From positions 1 to 5,162 of the forward strand of contig CAYGAW010000111.1 in NCBI GenBank assembly GCA_964347945.1: 5,162 nucleotides of DNA, given 5' to 3'. Below, piece after piece: positions 1 to 4,862 of the stretch. The notes below the pieces were generated by a model. The model made no database searches. It saw nothing but the letters and a program-made list of their open reading frames with translations, and had not been told where the DNA came from. Positions within the stretch are counted from its first letter, which is position 1, and every line of letters starts with the position of its first letter. The position numbers and the translations under genes were made by a program. This DNA comes from CAYGAW01 sp964347945. Its GTDB lineage: Bacteria > Chloroflexota > Anaerolineae > UBA7937 > B3-Chlor.

Positions 1-152
1 ATGATGGGTTCCTCTGCCCCTGTCTCGGCCCACCACTTGTCGTAGAGGCGGCCACCTCGGCTCACAGACTCCTCCTGAGCGGCGACCGCGCCTACTATGA
101 GCAACGAGCCTACCACAATAAGGGCAAGCGCTAGGACGACTGATCGTTTCAT
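1..152 (-). CDS. Probable secreted c-type cytochrome, N-terminal fragment
   Basis: Only the first 50 codons lie in the window; the gene runs off the left edge. The start is ATG at 152-150, six bases after a perfect AAGGAGGT. Residues 1-25 form a clear signal peptide: a short KR n-region, a hydrophobic core over about 5-23, then AVAA before QEE, a good signal peptidase I site. The mature part begins with SRGGRLYDKWWAETGAEEP (residues 31-49). From memory, GG-LYD-WW immediately after a signal peptide is typical of extracytoplasmic cytochrome c proteins whose haem motif CxxCH lies some tens of residues further on. No CxxCH is visible here, so the haem assignment is inference. The secreted nature is well supported; the cytochrome identity is moderately supported. 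The protein would act outside the cytoplasmic membrane, fitting the CcdA homologue in the same window. Confidence 0.7.
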   Translation of the reverse strand, partial: MKRSVVLALALIVVGSLLIVGAVAAQEESVSRGGRLYDKWWAETGAEEPI

Positions 153-158
153 AGTTGT

Positions 159-166
159 ACCTCCTT
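159..166 (-). promoter_or_regulatory. Ribosome binding site of the cytochrome-like gene
   Basis: The minus strand reads AAGGAGGT, a full anti-16S match, six bases before the ATG. It fixes the start of a gene that is otherwise only partly in the window, and is the strongest Shine-Dalgarno in the window. Confidence 0.85.
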
Positions 167-187
167 GATCATTGACGTGTTCTTCTC

Positions 188-206
188 CTTCTAGCGTCTT
201 CTAGCG
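188..206 (-). repeat. Tandem 9-bp direct repeat, 10-bp period, upstream of the cytochrome-like gene
   Basis: CGCTAGAAG occurs twice on the minus strand (206-198 and 196-188) with one base between copies, so the period is 10 bp, about one helical turn. It lies 36 bases ahead of the start codon, in the leader or promoter area. Same-face spacing of this kind is typical of a site bound by a tandem-binding regulator. No convincing -10/-35 pair was found with it, so a role as an operator is inference. Confidence 0.5.
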
Positions 207-363
207 GATCGCAAAACATGCACAGCGCATCTCGATCCTGAGCAACATCGAGAACTCACAGATGGCAGCGTCGCCTCCTTCCCACCTCGCCCCGTCGGCG
301 GTACCTCTCTACGTCGACACGTGATGCTCATTCTTTGGCGGCCAGGAACACGGCGCGCCTGCG

Positions 364-377
364 CCGGATTCCTCCGG
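364..377 (-). repeat. Small perfect hairpin in the gap after the DUF2085 gene
   Basis: The minus strand reads CCGGA-GGAA-TCCGG, a 5-bp perfect stem closed by a GNRA-type tetraloop, about 69 bases downstream of the DUF2085 stop. No T-run follows, so it is not a canonical intrinsic terminator; it could stabilise the 3' end of the upstream transcript. The rest of the 153-445 gap shows no credible gene on either strand. Confidence 0.35.
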
Positions 378-445
378 TTCCACGCCCTTGGATCCTGACA
401 ACCGCCTCAGGCCCCGGGCTTTCGTCACTAGTAATGGCGAAAAGG

Positions 446-1222
446 CTACGAGCGCATCTCACTTGTCCCGGAAACAACTGCTCCGTGGCCGGTCACCCCT
501 GGTCTCGGCGCGCCTGGCTGTCCTCCCAACTCCTTGCGGAGGATGGGCAACACGAAATAGACCGTGGTCAGTCCCACCAGGACCCCAGTCACCGTCCGCA
601 TCAGCCAATTAAATGAGCCAATGCCGTCCCCCACGTAGAAAGGGGCCGGAAGGGCCTCTCCGGTCACCAGTCGCAGCCACGCGTTATCGACGCGGAAACC
701 CCAGCCGGTGAGTTCGCTCATCAGATGTGACCCGCCGTCCAGCGTCATGAGGAGCACGGCGAAAAGCCAGGGTGCGAGGTATCGCCGTCTCGAAACATGC
801 CACCTACGTCCCAGACGGAGTCGGCCCAAGAGAGTATACAAAACACCTCCGACCATCAGAGAGGAGTAGATTGCGGTGTTCCGGTGGGCCAGGCCCAGTT
901 TGTAGCCCATCGCGGCGCTTCCCAGGAACTGGCGGGGCCACACGGGGTCCATGCCCGCGGCCAGCAACTGATCCGAAGAGTAGGTCTGCACCAACCGCGG
1001 GCCGAATAGAAAATAGGAGCGCTGCGGCAATTGGTGGCAGGTGAAACCATACAGTGTGTAGAGGACCCTGCCAGGCCATTCCAGCCCCAATGCCGTGAAC
1101 GTGGGCGCCGCCACCGCTCCCAGGAGGAACAGGCCCAGAGATAGATTCAGAAACGGAACCCAGTGCCGTACCAACAGCTGCGCTACCATACCCAAGAGCG
1201 AACGGTGCCCAGCGCGTACCAT
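446..1222 (-). CDS. DUF2085 family multi-pass membrane protein
   Basis: The product is 258 aa. Residues 18-45 make a first membrane helix, followed by the family hallmark CHQLPQRSYFLFG (62-74), further hydrophobic segments near 117-133, 148-161 and 208-226, a conserved-looking LDGGSHLMSE (161-170) and RVDNAWLRLVTG (177-188). These match the DUF2085 layout as I know it: CHQ-P-RS, a (T)GIY-type segment, a DG motif, LR-TG. Function is unknown. C62 is the only cysteine; where many relatives carry CARCTGIY, this one reads AHRNTAIY (112-119). The C-terminus (230-258) is a hydrophilic tail. The start is ATG 1222-1220, which overlaps the stop of the upstream selenoprotein as TGATG and lacks its own Shine-Dalgarno, so translation is probably coupled. 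A start at 1369 would add 49 residues, but those are the selenoprotein C-terminus read in another frame. Confidence 0.85.
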   Translation of the reverse strand: MVRAGHRSLLGMVAQLLVRHWVPFLNLSLGLFLLGAVAAPTFTALGLEWPGRVLYTLYGFTCHQLPQRSYFLFGPRLVQTYSSDQLLAAGMDPVWPRQFLGSAAMGYKLGLAHRNTAIYSSLMVGGVLYTLLGRLRLGRRWHVSRRRYLAPWLFAVLLMTLDGGSHLMSELTGWGFRVDNAWLRLVTGEALPAPFYVGDGIGSFNWLMRTVTGVLVGLTTVYFVLPILRKELGGQPGAPRPGVTGHGAVVSGTSEMRS

Positions 1223-1782
1223 CACTGTGTGGCTGGAGGAAGGGGTGTGTTGGTCGAGGGACCGAAGTGGCCGTACCGGCCTTCGATCTCCGCGCGCACC
1301 TCGGCAAGTGGCCTGCCCTGATCCAGCATCGTGGACGCATCCAGCGCCACATTCATGCAGAGGTCTCAATAGTAGGCATGATTGTCGTAGATAGGGGCGC
1401 CAGTAGCGTCAGCGCCTGAGATGAAGCAGTCGATTACTGAATCGTGACCGAACTGACCACAGGAGCAGTAGCAGGGAATGTACGCCAGTTCCGCCGCATG
1501 CAGTGTGGCGGCTATGTAGGCCGCCTGAACCTTCTCCGACCCGTTGACGACCCAGCTCGGCAGTTCTATCGGCTGCTGTTGGATTGCTCGTGTGGGGGAA
1601 GCAGTGCCCCGGGTGACCCCTGCATCTGTTTCTGCCAGCGACGTTCCACACGCAGACACAAGTAGCATGACCGCCAGGGTGACCAGGCCGCCAGCAAGCC
1701 ACCAGGTCTTGCGCCTGAGGCCAAGACTCTGTCTCCTGCCCAGCTGCCTGGCCATCATCCTCCGCATAGCATTGTTGCTCAT
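1222..1782 (-). CDS. PCYC(S)C-motif lipoprotein, predicted selenoprotein with in-frame TGA
   Basis: Read through the TGA at 1368-1366, the product is 186 aa. An n-region rich in Arg leads to a hydrophobic stretch (27-42) and a lipobox VSA-C with lipid cysteine C45, so it should be a membrane-anchored extracytoplasmic lipoprotein. A linker follows, then the family hallmark IPCYCSCG (102-109) and C119, DNHAYY (133-138), Sec139-D-L-C142, and a helical tail (STMLDQGRPLAEVRAEIEGR, 149-168) ending GHFGPSTNTPLP. The architecture fits the Pfam family named for its PCYCGC motif, where CxxC is expected at the Sec position. I recall NCBI using the name CYCXC family (seleno)protein, unchecked. The role is unproven: metal binding or thiol/selenol redox are reasonable inferences. 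The start chosen is the ATG at 1782, ten bases after GGAGG; ATG 1824 (14 residues longer) and internal ATGs are alternatives. It lies divergent to CcdA and upstream of DUF2085. A nonsense mutation is the main alternative. Confidence 0.8.
1326..1358 (-). promoter_or_regulatory. Candidate bacterial SECIS element
   Basis: On the mRNA, GUGG (1350-1347) pairs with CCAC (1334-1331) and CGC (1346-1344) with GCG (1338-1336), leaving one bulged U (1335) and a five-base loop UGGAU (1343-1339). A lower helix GCAU (1358-1355) with AUGC (1329-1326) extends it across a small internal loop. Twenty-two bases separate the UGA from the loop. From memory, bacterial SECIS elements need a short stem 3' of the UGA, a small apical loop with G in its first two positions, and a UGA-to-loop distance of roughly 16-37 nt; all three hold. 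The E. coli fdhF element also has a bulged U, but on the 5' arm. It lies entirely in the coding sequence, as expected in bacteria. Confidence 0.65.
1366..1368 (-). other. In-frame TGA read as selenocysteine codon
   Basis: The codon string is TAC TAT TGA GAC CTC TGC: two Tyr, then TGA, Asp, Leu, Cys. Sec in place of the first Cys of a CxxC motif is the commonest pattern in redox selenoproteins. The downstream 47 codons remain open in the same frame and end exactly at the start of the next gene, which a chance stop would not predict. selA, selB, selC or selD are not in this window, so decoding capacity cannot be confirmed here. Confidence 0.75.
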
Positions 1783-1792
1783 ACGGACAATC

Positions 1793-1797
1793 CCTCC
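1793..1797 (-). promoter_or_regulatory. Ribosome binding site supporting the 1782 start of the selenoprotein gene
   Basis: GGAGG on the minus strand, ten bases before ATG 1782. The competing upstream ATG (1824) has only AAGGG eight bases before it, so 1782 is favoured but not certain. Either start gives a long basic n-region before the lipobox. Confidence 0.5.
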
Positions 1798-1853
1798 AGG
1801 TCCAGGAATGTGCTTGAAGGGCATACACGAGACCCTTCACGTGCATACTAGCA

Positions 1854-1859
1854 ATCATA
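1854..1859 (-). promoter_or_regulatory. Possible -10 box for the selenoprotein-DUF2085 unit
   Basis: The minus strand reads TATGAT, about 72 bases before the chosen start, in the divergent gap shared with CcdA. No recognisable -35 lies 16-18 bases upstream, so this is a weak call. Confidence 0.25.
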
Positions 1860-1965
1860 CAGTGCCTGGTCGCGGCGTAGTAGGGCCGTTTGGCCCCTTT
1901 GTCATCCCGCCATTAGGCCTGTGAGCCACTGCGCCAATCTGTTCTTTCCTTTTCCCATCCCACGG

Positions 1966-1974
1966 TGCTACAAT
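1966..1974 (+). promoter_or_regulatory. Extended -10 promoter candidate for ccdA
   Basis: TGCTACAAT combines an extended -10 TGn with TACAAT, five of six matches to the consensus -10. The region 17 bases upstream is T/C-rich with only a poor -35, which is acceptable for extended -10 promoters. It would start transcription near 1981, leaving a leader of about 137 nt before CcdA. No known riboswitch class was recognised in that leader. Confidence 0.4.
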
Positions 1975-2101
1975 GAATGATTGTGGGACAGAGCCAACCG
2001 TGAAACGGCGTTGATGCGCGGCGGTATGTCTACACCTTCGCCCACCGGTGCCCGGAGATAGACCATGAGGAAGAACGGCTGGCTTCCCAACTCTATTGCA
2101 C

Positions 2102-2106
2102 GGAGG
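2102..2106 (+). promoter_or_regulatory. Ribosome binding site of ccdA
   Basis: GGAGG lies 11 bases before ATG 2118, a slightly long spacing. An in-frame TAG at 2112-2114 excludes any longer CcdA product, so the start is fixed. Confidence 0.6.
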
Positions 2107-2117
2107 CGTTGTAGCTC

Positions 2118-2840
2118 ATGCCGTCTGTCAGTTTTCCCCTGGCATTTGCAGCCGGCTTACTCTCCTTCATCTCGCCCTGCGTACTGCCGCTAGTGCCTGT
2201 GTACCTGGGCTATTTGTCGGGAACCAGCCTCTCGACCAACGCGCCACCCGAGCGTTGGCAGGTTTTCAGCCAGTCGCTGTTCTTCGTGGGAGGCTTCACC
2301 TTGGTATTCGTGATTCTCTTTGGCCTGCCTACGACCGTCCTGGCTGGCGCCCTGCAGCAGTACAGCCAATTGATCACCAGACTCGGCGGAGTCATCCTGA
2401 TCCTGTTCGGTCTACACACGATGGGGGTGTTCACCATCCCCGTCCTGAATATCACCAGACAGGTACAGGTGGGCTCGGGTTTGGAGATGGGTTACGCTCG
2501 TTCGGCATTGTTCGGCATGACCTTCGCTGCAGGCTGGACTCCGTGCGTCGGACCGCTGCTCGGCGCAGTCGTAACGCTGGGTTTCACCGAACCCTCCAGA
2601 GCCATCTGGTTCATACTGGTCTATGCAGCGGGCCTGGCCGTGCCGTTTCTGGTGACAGCGGCGCTGTTGACGCGGGCGATCGGCTGGTTGAAACGGCTCA
2701 ACCGCCACATGCGGGCGGTGGAGATCGCCAGTGGAGTGTTGCTGGTGGGGGTCGGGATCCTGCTAATGACCGGCACGTTCACCACGGTGAATACGTACTT
2801 CATCGGCATCACCCCACAATGGCTCACACAGTATCTATAG
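2118..2840 (+). CDS. ccdA: CcdA-type cytochrome c biogenesis / thiol-disulfide transporter
   Basis: A 240-aa polytopic membrane protein of usual CcdA length with about six membrane segments. The two diagnostic motifs are present: SPCVLPLVPVYLGYLSG with C21, and GWTPCVGPLLGA with C143; these are the only cysteines in the protein. In the CcdA/DsbD-beta family this pair accepts electrons from cytoplasmic thioredoxin and passes them to extracytoplasmic thiol proteins, including apocytochrome c maturation factors. The N-terminal membrane segment begins almost at residue 5, with no extra domain. It is transcribed divergently from the selenoprotein gene and is followed, after an 82-nt gap, by a seven-TM gene on the same strand. 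The neighbouring cytochrome-like gene and Sec/Cys lipoprotein are plausible clients; which one it serves is not shown by the sequence. Confidence 0.93.
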   Translation: MPSVSFPLAFAAGLLSFISPCVLPLVPVYLGYLSGTSLSTNAPPERWQVFSQSLFFVGGFTLVFVILFGLPTTVLAGALQQYSQLITRLGGVILILFGLHTMGVFTIPVLNITRQVQVGSGLEMGYARSALFGMTFAAGWTPCVGPLLGAVVTLGFTEPSRAIWFILVYAAGLAVPFLVTAALLTRAIGWLKRLNRHMRAVEIASGVLLVGVGILLMTGTFTTVNTYFIGITPQWLTQYL

Positions 2841-2922
2841 GAGCAAGAAGGGGGGCCTCTCTGATACAGCCTCAAGCCAAGTGGTTCGCTGGGCCACCCT
2901 ATCCGGAAAGGATGGAAGCCGT

Positions 2923-3600
2923 ATGCAAGGTATAAACACACTAATGCCCTTCGTCACTGCTTTGATCACCTTCGTCTTCGCTGTTATGGTGTTCAGGCGC
3001 TACATACTCAGGAAGGGCCTCCATCTTCTGATCTGGGGGTTCGGTCTCACGCTGTACGCCGTCGCGGAATCGATGGCGGCCATTCATGGTGTTGCCGGAT
3101 GGAACCCATTCGTCTTCCGGCTCTGGTATCTCTGCGGCGCGATACTCGTGGCCGCCTGGCTGGGCCAGGGGACCGTGCATCTGTTGGCGCGCCGCTCGTG
3201 GGCGAATGCTTTACTGATCTTGCTCGTGCTGGGCTCCCTCTTTGCCGCCTTCAGAGTGTTCACGGCTGAACTGGACCCGAGTCTCCTTCCGGGCACCCAG
3301 TTGAGCGGCCACGCCATCACCACCGGCGGGGTACGGATTTTGACGCCCTTCTTCAATATCTATGGCCTGGTGGCATTGGCGGGTGGTGCCATCTATAGCA
3401 CAGTGGTCTATTGGCGTCGGCGTGCCATGCGCAACCGGGCCGTAGGGACCATCTTGATCGCCCTTGGTGCCCTGGCACCGGGCCTGGGAGGCACACTGAG
3501 TCGCTTCGGACTAACAGAGTATCTTTATCTGAGCGAACTCGTGGGAGCGGTGCTGATGTTCATCGGATTCATACTATCCACTTCACCCAGAGAGCAGTGA
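2923..3600 (+). CDS. Seven-transmembrane protein of unknown function
   Basis: A 225-aa, almost wholly hydrophobic protein. Membrane segments can be placed near residues 8-26, 33-56, 65-88, 93-113, 142-164, 173-195 and 202-220, with Arg/Lys-rich connectors at 25-31 (RRYILRK), 90-91 and 165-172 (RRRAMRNR) suggesting orientation. Notable residues are RLWYLCGAILVAAWLGQGT (66-84) within segment 3 and a longer, more polar loop at 114-140 between segments 4 and 5. No enzymatic or channel motif is recognised; a seven-helix sensory-input type fold is possible but there is no signalling domain after it. The start is ATG 2923 after AAAGGA/GGAAG; GTG 2881, in frame, would add 14 unlikely polar residues, and ATG 2944 is a further alternative. 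Co-direction with ccdA suggests one operon. Confidence 0.8.
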   Translation: MQGINTLMPFVTALITFVFAVMVFRRYILRKGLHLLIWGFGLTLYAVAESMAAIHGVAGWNPFVFRLWYLCGAILVAAWLGQGTVHLLARRSWANALLILLVLGSLFAAFRVFTAELDPSLLPGTQLSGHAITTGGVRILTPFFNIYGLVALAGGAIYSTVVYWRRRAMRNRAVGTILIALGALAPGLGGTLSRFGLTEYLYLSELVGAVLMFIGFILSTSPREQ

Positions 3601-3689
3601 CAGATCACCGGCTCCGTTGGGCGTATCCACCAATACATCGGCGCCTCTGCAGGTGGCACTCCCCCCATCCGCGCCGCCGTGGAGCTATT

Positions 3690-3742
3690 CACTGGCCGCG
3701 ATGACGAGGGCAAGACGTACTTGACCGCTCTCGCGGCCGGTG
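3690..3742. repeat. 53-nt imperfect inverted repeat (strong hairpin)
   Basis: CACTGGCCGCGA (3690-3701) pairs with TCGCGGCCGGTG (3731-3742) over 12 bp with one G-T. After a four-base bulge (3702-3705) the pairing resumes: GAG with CTC, GG with CC, CAAG with CTTG, closing on loop ACGTA (3715-3719), about 21 pairs in all. It lies 90 bases downstream of the seven-TM gene. No T-run follows on either strand, so it is not a standard terminator. A structured RNA, transcript-end stabiliser or element end are possibilities. Confidence 0.6.
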
Positions 3743-3904
3743 GCTCAGGCAATTCGAGTGCTTCGAGCTTCCTCGGCGACGACATGTGCCCAGCTGCGAC
3801 GACTACAGATCCCGGTGAGGACACCTCGCAGTTCACCGCTGCTGCAGACTCCAGCCACGGCACCTATGTGCCCTCGTCGACAAGCTCGCCCTTGGTAGCG
3901 GGAA

Positions 3905-3914
3905 TCACGCGTGA
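3905..3914. repeat. 10-bp perfect palindrome TCACGCGTGA
   Basis: Flanked by CGGG (3899-3902) and CCCG (3918-3921), so pairing can extend across small unpaired spacers. It lies in the gene-free stretch, far from any start codon; a dimeric regulator site or chance are equally possible. Confidence 0.25.
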
Positions 3915-4316
3915 CAGCCCGATGCTCGCTCAGGTCTGCCGAAGCCGCGAGGCGTTTGTAAAGCCCGGTGACTAGTACAACCGTACCAACCTTGACTCGA
4001 GGGGACCCACACACTCGGCCTTCGACAGGCATCGCTGACGGCCTGGGTTGCGATGGACCCCAGCACCCATGAGTTGGAGCGCTGGCGGGCGAGCTCCCTG
4101 CGTAGCAGCAGTCCGTTGCCGGAGACAGAGCACTGTGCAGCGCCAGTTTGGTTGCTCTCTTGCCAGCCTTGAACGGCCAGTCGCTCAGGCCAAAGCGCCT
4201 AATTCTCGAGGGATACAGTCTCGGCCCGAAGTGTGGCGCCAGCAGCATATTCATGTTCTCTAAGTACTGGCCGTATCTCAAGGGCCAACATGGCGTCATA
4301 GGAAATAGAAGATCCA

Positions 4317-4862
4317 GTGGAGACTGAAACAGACCTCCTAGCGCGAGCCCGGCGTTTCGAACAGCGCGCCCTCGGCGGCATTTACGATCGCTACAGTCCA
4401 GACCTGTATCGCTACGCAATGCGCTTACTGGGTGATGCTGATCTCGCGGAGGAGTGTGTGGCCGAGACCTTCAGCCGCTTATTACACGCGTTACACTCCG
4501 GCGGTGGCCCTCGTCTACACCTGCGGGCCTACCTGTACCAGGTGAGCCACAACTGGATCACGGACTATTACCGTCGACGGCCTCCGCCGCCGTTGCCATT
4601 CGAAGCATGCCTGGACGCGGAAAGTGGTCAGGAACCATCAGACACCGTGGAACGACGACTGGATGGGGAGCGGCTGCGCACCGCTTTGCGTCTTCTAACC
4701 CCAGAGCAGCGGCAGGTGGTGGCGCTCAAGTTCCTGGAAGGCTGGCAGAATGAGGAGATCGCGGAGGCGCTGGGGAAGACGGTGGGCGCAGTGAAATCAC
4801 TGCAACATCGCGGCCTGGCCTCTCTGAGACGGATACTGGCATCTGAGGAGACGGGATCATGA
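4317..4862 (+). CDS. ECF-type sigma-70 factor
   Basis: A 181-aa sigma factor with regions 2 and 4 only. Region 2 spans about residues 14-88: the helix GGIYDRYSPDLYRYAMRLLG (20-39), then DADLAEECVAETF (40-52), the usual core-binding D-x-AEE-x-x-x-TF segment, and the -10 recognition segment RAYLYQVSHNWITDYYRRR (70-88). A proline-rich linker follows (89-97), then region 4 (120-173) with LLTPEQRQVVALKFLEGW and the helix-turn-helix NEEIAEALGKTVGAVKSLQHRG (145-166) for -35 contact. The start is GTG 4317, the only usable start because an in-frame TAG lies at 4299 and the next ATG would cut into region 2. The Shine-Dalgarno is weak. The stop overlaps the next start as ATGA, so the pair is translationally coupled. 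No own-promoter motif was identified upstream. Its signal is unknown. Confidence 0.95.
   Translation: METETDLLARARRFEQRALGGIYDRYSPDLYRYAMRLLGDADLAEECVAETFSRLLHALHSGGGPRLHLRAYLYQVSHNWITDYYRRRPPPPLPFEACLDAESGQEPSDTVERRLDGERLRTALRLLTPEQRQVVALKFLEGWQNEEIAEALGKTVGAVKSLQHRGLASLRRILASEETGS

Larger units (their letters stand above)
3601..4316 (+). other. 716-nt stretch without a supportable gene
   Basis: Several long open frames cross each other here on both strands (for example 3679-3975 plus and 3745-4419 minus), but none has a good ribosome binding site and the translations are low-complexity or Cys/Arg-rich without recognisable motifs. The frame of the seven-TM gene remains open after its TGA to 3975. 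A short stretch near 4041-4100 translates to AWVAMDPSTHELERWRASS, faintly reminiscent of a DDE transposase strand but ending at 4172. The visible structures are a long hairpin (3690-3742) and a 10-bp palindrome (3905-3914). The stretch could be a decayed gene or mobile element remnant, or hold a structured RNA. No tRNA was recognised. Confidence 0.5.

Noticed and set aside
446..612. Small plus-strand open frames at 335-616 and 388-612
   Set aside because: They run antisense to the DUF2085 gene or into its 3' gap, with no ribosome sites or recognisable sequence.
1883..1900. Intrinsic terminator GGGCC-GTTT-GGCCC
   Set aside because: The stem is only 5 bp, followed by CTTT and not a T-run, and it lies in a divergent gap where no transcript would be expected to end.
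3598..3650. The TGA ending the seven-TM gene as a second selenocysteine codon
   Set aside because: No Cys lies near it (the context is PREQ-TGA-QITG), no SECIS-like hairpin was found at the right distance, and the seven-TM protein ends naturally after its last helix.
3625..3720. CheB-like IGASAGG in the plus frame
   Set aside because: Only seven residues resemble the CheB methylesterase start. Nothing downstream fits the fold.
4041..4172. Transposase remnant reading AWVAMDPSTHELERWRASS
   Set aside because: The similarity to DDE transposase strands is short and from memory only. The frame ends at 4172 with no catalytic residues, inverted ends or target duplication visible.
3745..4419. Long minus-strand open frame of 224 codons
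   Set aside because: The composition is Cys/Arg/Ser-rich and motif-free, and it runs antisense into the start of the well-supported sigma gene. It is typical of a stop-poor GC-rich shadow.
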